From positions 1 through 64,000 of the forward strand of contig JNEU01000891.1 in NCBI GenBank assembly GCA_000697475.1: 64,000 bases of DNA, written 5' to 3'. The DNA comes from Lichtheimia corymbifera B2541 (taxonomy: Eukaryota; Mucoromycota; Mucoromycetes; Mucorales; Lichtheimiaceae). Under the pieces are notes generated by a model, which was given only the letters and a program-made list of their open reading frames with translations, searched no databases and was not told the origin of the DNA. The position numbers and the translations under genes were made by a program. Below, piece by piece: positions 12,394-23,769 of the stretch (position 1 is the first letter of the stretch; each line of letters begins with the position of its first letter).

Positions 12394-14818
12394 ATGAGCC
12401 CAAAACTAAACCTGGAGAAACAACTGCAAGAACTTCCAAACACCAAGAGAGAAGGCGAAACTGGTATGCAAAGGAGTTCATCCCACTACTGCAATGCAGC
12501 GTGTAACGAGAGAGAGAGAGATGATGATGATTGACATGATGCATGCATGTAGCCATCTATCGTAATGCACTTTACCCCGATCTTATTGAACGTATTGAAC
12601 CCAATGTGAAGACGATGTATGATGTCTTTCGCAGAGGTAACGTAATAAAAAGAAAACCAAGAAGCAGGCTGGGAATCTCACATTTATTCACATTTGTGTT
12701 ACATTCAGGTCTCAAGCAATCTCGTGATCGTCCATGCTTAGGCCACCGTCCTATTGTCAACGAGAAGACAGGTCAACGTGGTCAATATGTCTGGCAGACC
12801 TATCGTCAAGTAAACCACCGCATTACCAACTTTGGCTCTGGTCTCATGAACCTCATCAACCATACGCTCAACGATTCGCGTACCCGCAACATCCCCATTG
12901 GTATCTGGGCTGTCAATCGTCCTGAATGGACCATCACCGACCTGGCATGTGCTGCCTATGGCATGTATGTCGTCTCCTTGTATGATACGCTTGGCCCAGA
13001 CACGGTCGAATATGTCATGAACCATGCAGAGATCGAAACGGTGGTTGTTTCAGCTGATCATATTGCAGACCTCCTCAAGCTTCGTCACAAGCTACCAAAG
13101 TTACGTGCTATTGTCTCCATGGATGCTTTGGATCTCGACTCGCCCTCCGGTCGTGGTACCGTTTTCAAGGCATGGGCTGAAGAAAAGGGCGTTCTCCTCG
13201 TCGACTATCCAACCCTTGAAGAAGCTGGCAAAAAGAATCGTCGTTCCTTCAACCCCAGCAAGCCTGAGGATCTCGCTTTCATCATGTACACCAGTGGTAC
13301 TACAGGTAAGAAGGGCAGGATGGGAAAACTAATGGCATGTGATGATGGATACTCATGGATGATGATTGTTAGGCATGCCCAAGGTATATATTCATTCAAA
13401 AATCAACTAGGTGTTACATAGGTGTGGATGGAAATGCTAATATGAATGATGTATGTATAGGGTGCTATGTTGTCTCATCGCAACTTTGTATCTGCTATCT
13501 CGGCTACCACCATTAGCTTGGGTCAATATCAGCCTGACGATGTCTCCATTTCTTATTTGCCGTGAGTATATATATGACGTAACGAATGTTGATTTGGGGA
13601 TATCAAACTAATCGATGATGGAATAATAGCCTTGCACATATCTTTGGTCGTCTTGTTGATATGGCATGCTTGACTCGCGGCAATCGTCTTGGCTATTTCA
13701 GTGGTGATGTCAATGGCATTGTTGAAGATATGCAAATGCTCAAGCCAACCATCTTCCCCTCTGTGCCTCGTCTCTTGAATAAGGTCTATGGCAGCATTGT
13801 CCAAAAGACTGTGGATGCTCCTGGTACCAAGGGTGCTATTGCTCGTCGTGCTGTTGCTACCAAGCTTGCCAATTTGGAAGCTGGCAATGGTTACACTCAC
13901 GCATTCTGGGATCGTCTCATCTTTAACAAGGTCCGACAAGCTTTGGGTGGTCGTGTGCGTTACATTGTCTCCGGCTCTGCTCCTATTGGCAAAGATGTGA
14001 TGCAATTCCTTCGTGTTGTCTTGTGCTGTGATATTCGTGAAGGCTACGGTGCAACTGAAACATGCGCTTCAAGTACCGTTCACAATGAAGGCGAATACTT
14101 GGCTGGTCATATTGGTGTTCCTTTCAACTGTAACGAGATCAAGCTTGTGGATGTGCCCGAGATGGATTATTTGTCCACTGATCCTAACCCCCGTGGTGAA
14201 TTGTGCATTCGTGGTCCCAACGTGTTTATGGGTTACTACAAGAATGAAGAAAAGACCCGTGAAGCCTTGGATGATGAGGGATGGTTCCACACTGGTGACG
14301 TTGCCATGATCAACGAACGTGGTTGCATTGTCATTATTGATCGCAAAAAGAACATCTTCAAGCTTGCTCAAGGTGAATACATTGCTCCCGAAAAGATTGA
14401 GAACATCTATGCCAAGGATCCTGTGGTTGCCCAATTGTATGTGCATGGTGACTCTTTGCAAAGCTGCTTGGTTGGTATCCTTGTTCCTGATCCTGAAGCT
14501 CTCAACACCATCGTTGCCACCAAGTTGCCCCAAATTGCATCCAAGAAACTTAGCTACCAAGAATTATGCAAGAACCGTGAAGTCAACAAGGTTGTCTTGG
14601 AGCAACTCACCCGTGTTGGCAAGAAGGCTGGCTTGCGTGGTTTCGAATTCATGAAGGCTATTTACCTCGAATCATCGCCTTTCACCATTGAGAATGACCT
14701 TCTCACTCCCACTCTCAAGGTCAAGCGTCCTCAGACCGCCAAGTTTTATGAACAACAAATTGGCGATCTTTATGCCGAGATTGCTGCCTCTTCCGAACCT
14801 GCTCGTGCTAAGCTGTAG
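12394..14818 (+). CDS. Long-chain acyl-CoA synthetase with C-terminal peroxisomal signal
   Basis: The enzyme activates long-chain fatty acids with ATP and CoA. Exons are 12394-12463, 12553-12636, 12709-13305, 13373-13383, 13461-13561 and 13630-14818, giving 683 residues. Exon 4 has only 11 nt (GMPK part) and completes the AMP-binding loop YTSGTTG-MPKG at about residues 244-254. Other family motifs are GYGATETCASS, RGPNVFMGYYKN, GWFHTGDVA and DRKKNIFKLAQGEYIAPE. The protein ends in AKL, a consensus peroxisomal targeting signal type 1, so peroxisomal beta-oxidation is the likely role, as for yeast Faa2 or plant LACS6/7. The start at 12394 is chosen because its exon joins in frame to GETAIYRNALYPD, typical of this family. 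Its stop is 215 bp from the stop of the convergent rhomboid gene. Confidence 0.93.
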
Positions 14819-15033
14819 ATTATATTACTCCCTATCCGTGTTTTTATTTTCATACCATACACCGATCATATTAAAAATGGTTTTTGTTTCGAAATGATGG
14901 TTAAGGTGACTTAAGGATTGCAGCACGGCGAGAAAAAGGTGACGTGGCAAAATGCATGCGTTTTATCTCTATTGCAAAAATGCAGGTATATATACAAAGA
15001 ATGGGAGGATATATAATAGGTAATAATGGATCA

Positions 15034-17149
15034 TCAAATGGCATCATATGCATTACACATGTCACCAACAGGAAGGCATGCTAGAAATTTGCACCATGAG
15101 CATACCTGTAAAAAGTGATCAGCAAAAGCATATAGCGGCACATAATAACCTATCATTTACATACCTCTTTTGGGGACTTTCCTTTGTAGAATGCATCGAG
15201 CAACAAGTAGCATGCTACAATAAGCAGAACAAATGCGACCAGACGGATGATCCAAAGGAAGATACGTCGAGCTCGGGATGGTGAATCCGCTGTTGGCATC
15301 ACAATGACAGCCATAAGAAGACCTGCTATCAATCCACCCACGTGTGCAAAGTTGTCTGGCCTATGTACAGTAATACATTATTAAAACCTCTATTCCTTTT
15401 ACGTGTGCACCTCCAAGCCAACGAGACCTACCCTGGCAAATATCCATAACCCAAACCTAAAGCTGTTGTAGATTATGAAAGGGATATGTGAGCATCCAAA
15501 CGCAGTAGCCTATCCAGCATTTACCTATTAAGCATATCAACTTGAACAACTCCCATCCAGCATCTGGTATAAGTCTCCAACTGCGCACCAAATCGACTAA
15601 CAAAAGCACTGTAACACCAAAGAGCGATGCAGAGCATCCCATGGTTGCTTTACATCACATGTTAGAAACTCCAAATCAACGTTGCCTCCCTCCTTTTCCA
15701 AAACATACCACTGACAGCAGGTGAAAAAGTCGTGCTTGTAACATAGCCAACAGCACCAGTGACACACCATACAAAGCCATAGCGGATAGGATTGAGCCTT
15801 CGTTCGATACGCCTTCCGATTCCCAGATGGACAAGCATATTGATGAACAAATGCAGAATACCAGAATGAACAAAGAGAGCTGTGACAATGCGATAGAGTT
15901 GATTGGGCGCATCATGTGACATGCCGCAGATCTCCTGAATTGGGCAACTGCTGTTATCTTTGCTTGTGGGCAACGTCAAGATCAAGTCTGGCATAGTGGG
16001 TCCGTGGTCGTTTGCATCTAATATTAATTACAAGTTATTAAAGGTGGATTTGTCTTTTTTTCATTTCATTTCATCTCCATACCGGTTTGATTTGGGCACA
16101 CAAAGTTGGCAGCATTGTCGAATGAACGCATGCATGGTGCATAATGTGCACCCACTTGGACCAACGCCTAGGATAAAATAAGCATGATTGATATACTACA
16201 CAACGTGTTTGACCAACCTGCGTCGAAGGACCCAGCATCATATTGAAGGGAGATGTTTCAAATACATTGCCTATAATAATACCGGAGACAAGGGAATGAC
16301 AAGGAAATCAACCCACCATCCACCCCCATATTAATTATCATCAAATGATCCTTTGTGTCACCAATGCTTACCTGTCATGGATCGGTTGTTTATCACGCTG
16401 ATGACAAAGACCACCACCATGCCGATCGCACTCAGGTACGAGAAGAAAGGGAACCACACTCGGCGTTGTCGTAATGATTTAAACATTGCTTCACGTCTCA
16501 TCATCTCTTGCTCTGGTAACGCTTTTGCTTTTTCATCCATTGTTGTATGAATTGGCACCACTGTACTTGCACATGAGATGTTGTCCTGAGCCGAAGTCGT
16601 TGGCACCTCCTTTAATTGATGATTGGATGTTTCATTGTTGTTGTTATGTAGAGAAGCAGCATTTGCAAGTGTTGTTGTATCCACCTGTTGTTGTTGTTGT
16701 TGTGATGGGAAGTATGCAAGCTCGTGTTTGGAATGCTGTTTGGAATGCAGTTGTTCTTCTATAGGAGCGGGTGTCATGGTGCTGTATGCCGATGGATGTG
16801 CAGTTTGAAATGGTGCATGGTATGCAGCCACAGGCGTAACAGGAGTGGTACAATAATTGGCATCATAATAGCGTAGCACTGAATCATAACGTGATCTCAT
16901 GGATCCTGATTGTTGTTGCTGGTGGTGATGGTTGTATTCTGATGACAAGGTACCATAAAAACTTGGGTAAGGTGTACGACCCAATCCTGCTCTTGAAGGA
17001 TAGGTATAGTATGATTGTGTCATGTCAGGAGGAGAGACACCCATTTCCTGCTGCTGCAGTTGCTGTTGTTGTTGTTGTTGCTCATCATCGTGTTGCGTTG
17101 CTGTTCCTTTACGCCTTGCAATAAAATCACTCCACCAGTGAGAAGCCAT
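15034..17149 (-). CDS. Rhomboid-family intramembrane serine protease
   Basis: Rhomboids cut transmembrane substrates within the membrane. Eight exons: 17149-16372, 16270-16218, 16167-16083, 16017-15709, 15647-15525, 15456-15432, 15360-15165 and 15105-15034, giving 546 residues. The first 215 residues are cytosolic and low-complexity, with several glutamine runs. A first membrane span follows (FFSYLSAIGMVVVFVISVI), then a lumenal region with ALVQVGAHYAPCM, HSGILHLFINML, the catalytic serine in GCSASLFG (about Ser414) and the catalytic histidine in NFAHVGGLIAG (about His464). The C-terminus is short and Cys-containing. Exon 6 is only 25 nt. The layout suggests a secretory-pathway rhomboid rather than the mitochondrial Pcp1 type, since no presequence is seen. 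All junctions keep frame. Confidence 0.9.
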
Positions 17150-17612
17150 TGATGTGATTGTTGAATGTTAAATGACAACAAGAAAAGGAGAAGGAGGAGG
17201 AGATCGAGCAGCCAAATGCTTTATAGCTGATGTTGGTCGCTGACTTTTGCGCATATTGCAATTTAAATGGTATGTTGATGATGGGCTGTGCTAGATCAAC
17301 GGTGAATTGATCACATATTTGGTGTTTCCATGCTGGATACTGGATTAGGGATGGATCACCTTGATTATGTGCCAATTGCCATGTCGCACAATAAATGGAT
17401 GGGTGTTCATGGTCCAGGTATACGGTTCATCCAATCTGAAAAGAAAAAGGTCCACCAAACCTCTGGATATTACATTGTTATTGCACCCCCACTCTAAGAT
17501 GATGTTAAGCTTTTTGTCTGTCTACAGAGAGAGAGAGAGAGTTTATGCGTGAACACGTGCAATTTTCTCCGAGATATCCGCCAGCCAGCTTTACTTGCAT
17601 CTTTTTTATTTC
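17150..17612. promoter_or_regulatory. Divergent promoter region, rhomboid / phospholipase C
   Basis: 463 bp between two divergent start codons. It contains a short GA microsatellite at 17525-17541 and an AT-rich stretch near 17255-17275. No coding feature or recognised operator. Confidence 0.35.
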
Positions 17613-19198
17613 ATGAACTCAAATAAGCTATCTGTGCTGTCACTCAATTGCTGGTAAGCAACATGGACCCCCATTGTCATTGCTCTCAATGGTGCTTACT
17701 GCTCTTCGTAGGGGCCTCAACATAGTGTCCAAGAAGAGACGATTCCGTCTTTGCGCTATTGCCGATGCCATTAGTAACACTGATTACGATATCGTCGCTC
17801 TCCAAGAGCTGTGGATGCCAGAAGACTTTGAATACCTAAAACAACAAACGCAATCCATGTTGCCGTATGCGAAGCTTTATTACAGGTAAGCATGCAAGGG
17901 GGGCTCGTATGTATGTATGTATGTATGTAGTAACAATGGTGGTGGTATTACTTTTAGTGGAGCCCTTGGCAGTGGTCTTGCTATTCTTTCTCGGTTCCCC
18001 ATTGTATCAACATCCTATTCTCGTTACACGCTCGCTGGCAGACCACTCAAGATATTCCATGGTGACTTTTATGTGGGGAAAGGCTATGCATCGGCATGTA
18101 TCGATCATCCTGATATTGGCATCATTGAAGTATTCAATACACATGTAAGTTAAAAGAGGCAAATGAAGATTCCATGAAGCTCATTTCATTTAGTTGCATG
18201 CAGGGTATGGTGATGAAACCGAATACGAGGGCCATCGATTATCAGAGACATGGGAATTGGCACGTCGATTGCGTGCATCGGCTGCTCAAGGTCGTCAAGT
18301 GATTGTGGTATGTTATGCATTATTAGACAAGCAATCCGTTATTGATATCTGCATGTAGTCCGGTGATTTCAACAGTGTACCTACGAGCCATAACTATCAA
18401 CTCTTAAAGTTACACGCTTTCATGACCGACTCTTGGATGCAAGCCAATCAACAACAGCGGCAGAACAATGAAATTGACAGCGATGATATGATTCAGTATG
18501 AAGGCATCACCTGCAACTCACCCATGAATTCGTGGAGCAAAAACAAGGCAGGATTGGGAGATCGATTGGATTATATCTTTTATCGAATGACACCACAGCT
18601 ACAATGCATCCACTCGAATGTTGCCATGACAGAGTATATCCCAGGGACACAAATGAGCTATTCCGATCATTTTGCTGTACATTCTACCTTTGCTGTTCAC
18701 TCGCAACCACAACAACCACCATCATCATCATCACCCGCTGTTCATCATGACTTGAGTCATCCAGCACATACAAATTTGGATTGCAGAATGTTGGGACAAA
18801 TGCGTGATATCTTCAAGCGTGATCAAGAAGATACCCGAAAGACCGCCAACATGCTCTTGGTGTCATTTGTCGTGGCCCTTTTGCTGGTGATTTTCATTTA
18901 CGCTGTGCTGGTCGCTTTACCAACGACATTGCAACAACATTATGGCGGCAATTTGGTGACTTTATTGGTGACCTTACTCGGCGGCATATGCGTGATTCTT
19001 ATGGCAGCCTTTGCAACTGTGTGCCTGATTGTTGGATTCGTGTTTGGTCGTACAGAACAACGCGCATTAAGACAATTTGTAGCCGATGCTGATACGTTAC
19101 TGAGTGCAATCCAAAGACGCAAAGACATGTTGGCTCAACACCGCAATTCATCCCCATCCCATAGAAATGACTCCTTGTTGTCCCTAGATACCGAATAG
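17613..19198 (+). CDS. Isc1-like inositol phosphosphingolipid phospholipase C / neutral sphingomyelinase
   Basis: This Mg-dependent enzyme class cleaves head groups from sphingolipids to give ceramide. Exons are 17613-17653, 17712-17885, 17958-18144, 18194-18307 and 18359-19198, giving 451 residues. The first intron splits the signature LNCWGLNIVSKKRRFR, which supports the start at 17613. Family motifs in order are DIVALQELW, SGLAILSRFPI, NTHLHAGYGD, SGDFNSVP (with a catalytic Asp) and SYSDHFAVH (catalytic His). Two C-terminal hydrophobic segments (MLLVSFVVALLLVIFIYAV and a longer one 20 residues on) anchor it in the membrane, as in yeast Isc1. The C-terminal tail is polar. The stop lies 276 bp from the stop of the convergent TRK gene. 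Confidence 0.92.
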
Positions 19199-19474
19199 AC
19201 TCTGATTGTATATGTATATATAAACTTTGATCTCAAACATGTAAACAACTTATGTAACTCAATCACACCATATTATCCGTTTCATTCAACCTCCCTTAAG
19301 CGAGAGAGAGAGACATAAATACTATTACATTGCAGAGAACAAGGGATAAGGATGATATAAGGATGATATGGGATAATAGTAGGAAACAAGTGGTATTTAC
19401 AGAGAGAAAATGTGTAATCAAACAACAAACTGAGGAGAGTGGCGTGTAGGGATGATGGTTCAGGAAGAAGACAT

Positions 19475-22066
19475 TTACAATGTGCTTGAGCGTGTGTAAA
19501 ACATGACGTTGCCAAGTGAACTCTGGTTGGTGATGGATGTATTGCGACGTTTCATGATTTGATCTTCCACTTCACGTTGCTCCAATTCCTCGGATGGCAA
19601 TAACACGGCACGATCAATAGCATTAGGTAAACCTAATTCAATCATGTTAGTTATATATTTTAATACTTTGATAAAATTTCTTACCTCGATGACGGCCACG
19701 ATACATGAGAAGAATCAGCACCAGCTTAGCCAATGTGTGGTATACACCTGCTTGTGAAGTGCTTACGCCAGGATATCCCATGGATGCACCAATGTTACAA
19801 AATGCCGAGACGCATTCATAGATAACGCTGCCCATGTTGAGAGGGGATGGCGACATGATGGATTCACTTTCAATAATGCAAATGGCGAAAACACCGGCAA
19901 TGACCCATACGATATCACTTGACAATTGACGCTGGATCTGAGTGGCCACATAGAAATCGGGTCCAGAGAGCAACTTGCGTGAATGAGTCACCACACTACT
20001 GACTGTTGGATGTCTTCGCAACTTGATGAATGGGGCCGGCCCACGTAAATCGCTGTCGCTGAATTCCATTTTATCTACATCATCACCTCGAAACACGCCC
20101 AAGGATCGTTCCTATACATTGATGATGATCAGGAAATGAACCACATGACATAAACGAGAGAATACCTTACCTGATACACGTTACTGTTACGCATAGAAAT
20201 AGCCACTGGATAAACACTGATATACATGGCCACGATATAAACGATTTGTGTTCCAGGATTCAGATCGGAAATGGCAACCACCGTGAAACCAGCTGCACGA
20301 GTCGCGATGGATTGATATATTGCATCGAGAACACGTGCACCCCACGTCATGCCTTCAGTGACAGGTAGCCAAAAGTTGAGAGCAAGGAAGCAAACAATCT
20401 CGACGAGGGTGATGATAATAAGAATGATCAACAACCACCAAGTTTGAGTTGCAGGGAACAGCGTAGTGTAGCATCGACGTGGATGATCCAAGAGGTATTG
20501 TAATGCTTCGCGACGATAGACCTTGTGTTCCGGTGTCAGCTTGAGCATGCTCCATATAATGAAACGCAGCAGAATCGCATAGGCCGTGTTGCCAATGAGA
20601 ATGAGGATCATGGAGAGAATCAGTGGGAAAGGAGTGCTTTGAAAGGGCACCAGGCTTGAATCCAAAGGCACGACACCGAGATTGTTGAGACTCGAATTAC
20701 CAAAGAAGAATGCAAAGAGCCATGCATTGACAGGGCGGTTGTCGTTGACGTTGAGCAACACGTCTTGTGCATAAGGCGACACGGCAACGTAGACACGGAA
20801 AGCGAAGGAAGCAGCAACAATAATGCCGACATAATAAATCGGGACAATATAGGACAAAATGTCCAGTGCATGGTATTCAACACCTCCCAAACGATATCGT
20901 TGCTTGCGTGTAAGCTGACTCTTGTCGATAGGTTGACGAAGAATCTCTTGGAAAAATTCGTCGTCATCTTCATCATCGTCTTCAAGAGATTGATCCGAAT
21001 CATAAACAGTGTCCGTGAGAGGGAGGTCGTTGTTGGGATTCATATCACGAGAAATCACTTCCATCAATCCTTCAAATCGGCGTTCCCGTTCAAATCGACG
21101 ACGTGCAATTTCACGTTGCTGTTCCACATTGTTGGCAAATGCAATACCCCCCGCAGCATTAGCACCACCACCACCGGTACTGGCAATGCTTTGACGTGCT
21201 GCATCTTCATTCTCAATGGTTGGAGAAGGCGATTCATTGTTGTTGACACGACGTTGACCGATCGGATCGGAAGCTGCATCCGTATTATCAACACCATGAT
21301 CAAATGGATGCATCGGTGTGGATGGATGTCGTTCAAGTTGCTCATGCTCCATGGTCGCTATCACCTCAGCTTCTCGCTTATCAAGGACATCTTGTTGCTC
21401 TCGACGCAGCTCACGAAAGAAGGCATGCACATCAGAGGGATTGGTCATCCAACCACTCATCGATCGTTGTCGTGTATTCCGTGCACGTACTCCACGCACA
21501 GGAGATGATGCCACAGATGAAAATGATTGTCGACGGCGATTGAAAGAAGAGGGTCTCTTTTTAGTCGTCGTGTGCTCACTATCCGGTGCTCCTGGCGATG
21601 TAGTGACCGATGTAATGCTAGGACATTGCTTTTTGATCCCGAGTTCAATATCATGCTGTTGTCGTTTCATCTTTTCTTTACGGCGATTCTCTTCACGTAT
21701 ACGTCGCTCTTTGTTGAATCGCAAAATGGCATTGAATCGTTTCGAAAAGTAGTGCTTGCGGACCATCAACACAATGTACGACACAAGAATGTGCGACGTC
21801 AAGAACGAGTTGATCAAATAAAGGGATACTTGATAGTCGCTGCTCTGAGACATTGTAATGGTATTCAAGCCCGTATTGGTGTTGAAGGTGGTGGCCATGA
21901 ACAAGGCGTCAACATAGTTCCAGTTGGTACCAGGTTGGATATACAAGAGACCCGAGGAGATAAATATGGACACCCCGATATACAAGTAGTGGAGTTCAAT
22001 AAAATGCACACGGGTATTCCAGAAATTGACAACGGCATCACGCACCGCCCCAAGGAAGCGTACCAT
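19475..22066 (-). CDS. TRK-family high-affinity potassium transporter
   Basis: Plasma-membrane potassium uptake protein of the fungal Trk1/Trk2 type. Exons are 22066-20171, 20111-19685 and 19632-19475, giving 826 residues. The four pore loops are visible: TFNTNTGLNTITM, NSSLNNLGVVPLD, IATRAAGFTVVAI and AFCNIGASMGYPG. Between the first and second membrane units lies a hydrophilic cytosolic loop of about 290 residues rich in Arg, Ser and Glu, with an acidic run (DDDEDDDE), typical of fungal Trk proteins and a likely regulatory region. The third exon encodes the short polar C-terminus ending NVMFYTRSSTL. Sequence and length match the family well; whether it is the main or secondary Trk cannot be told. 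Confidence 0.93.
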
Positions 22067-22144
22067 TGGAGGGAGTGAGGATGTGATGAGAAAAAAGTGG
22101 GTGAGTGGTGAAAAAGAAAAAAAGTGGGTCGAGTGTGGTAAGAG

Positions 22145-22151
22145 TTATATA
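22145..22151 (-). promoter_or_regulatory. TATA box of the TRK transporter gene
   Basis: TATATAA on the minus strand, 79-85 bp upstream of the ATG at 22066, the expected range for a fungal core promoter with a short leader. Confidence 0.5.
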
Positions 22152-23769
22152 GGGGAGAGGAAGAGAGGAGGAGTGAAATCGTTGGACTGAGCGAGTGAAA
22201 AATTTCCCTCGTTGCAGCTGTGTGTTAAAATAGCCGGAATTGTTGGTGGTGTTCCAGACGAGCACCAACAAAAAATGCCTCATCCTTTGCCACAAAATGG
22301 GACAAAATAGGCCACAAGGTTTCTTTTTCCCCAAATCAATCAAAGTCCTCTGGGTTTGTTGTTGCCTGCAAGGTTGTTGTTGTTGTGGGTGATTTCATCT
22401 GGCGATTACTGATAAGGCATCCACCCTCTCTCTTCCTTTGTTCCCTGTTCGGTTGCTTCTCAGGAGTGTGTGTGTATGTTTGTTTGCTCATCTGACATAA
22501 TGAGAGAGAGAGCGAGAAAAGGCATCTCTTGTTTCGAATGAAACACAGTGGAAAGGTGATCGCCCTCTCGGTTGTAGAAATCACTGTGGTACATGATGCG
22601 CTGGATTTGCGCCAATAGTTATCTCTCGGCAGTCGCTGACCTTGCTTATTATAGTCAGATCTTAGTCAACAGCAACGCGGGAATCTATAGTCTCTGGAAA
22701 TAAAAAAGACATCGATATATTGCGCAGGGAGAAGTAAATGATGGAAGGTAGTGATCAACCGGGATTGTAGCCTCTTTTGGCTTGGATGCATTCTGTAGAC
22801 ACAATCGTACTGGTGAAAAATCCCTCATCACTTAATGCATGTTGACGTACATTATCATCTCTAAACCCCACAATATGGAAGATTCATTGCTGATGTAGTA
22901 GCAATCTATACAAGTTTTTACCACGTGCGATAACGCTAACTCCTTGATGATTGCTCACACCATCCCATTGAATAAACAATTTTTGTTTGATCTCAGCTGG
23001 TTTCATTTACAGACGAGGTACACAGCATTTGTGTGCCATGCAACCCAGAAGAACATTTGCCAAGACGCTGAGGTTTCTTCATTGTCACAGGTGTATGCAT
23101 ATACAAAGACGTAGCACGGCTGCATCGGCTGAATAAACCCACATAATAGAGCATGACCCCATCCTTTGAGTTGCATGAATGAAGGTGTCAAATTCAACAA
23201 GAGCTATTCCAAAACACGTAGCCTGCTGCAACCTATATACAGCACATGCAGTCGCCACATGCAAGCAATGCATCTATTACCGGGTATCTTAATAGTAACT
23301 TTACGGGTGAACGGCTCCATTTTGAGCCTTGGCATCCTTCTAATGGCTAAACATGACCGAGACGTTTAGCGTATTACCTTTGAGCGTTCTCTTCCTTTCC
23401 CCTTCCCGATTCACATGATCCGGTATATCCTTCAACGTTTGAACAACTCCCCAATTAATGTGAGATGAGGTAAGGCATTAGCACAAGATCATGTATATAT
23501 TTGTGATGTCAAGCTAGAAGGAAATTGGTGATTCTATAGTTACACCAACATTGGCAAAGGCTGGCTCATCGGCCTTGTTTTCCGTGGTCGAAAGTCAATT
23601 GGACCTGTAGACCGCATGTAGCCATCTTACCTTTTGAAGGAAACTCAAATAACAGCAGCAGACAAATGTATCATCTCATTCTATTGGCACATGACACATG
23701 AAAGGGAGATGCACATACACATACATTTACATTTCAAGTTTGTGAACAAATAAACGTGTAGCTAAAAGA
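22152..23769. other. Intergenic region upstream of TRK
   Basis: About 1.6 kb without a supported gene. It holds CT/GA-rich tracts near 22420-22520 that belong to the TRK upstream region and short unsupported frames around 23003-23369. Nothing else recognised. Confidence 0.5.

Noticed and set aside
20765..22078. Long plus-strand frames over the TRK gene
   Set aside because: They mirror the TRK coding sequence on the opposite strand, have compositional bias only and no splice or motif support.
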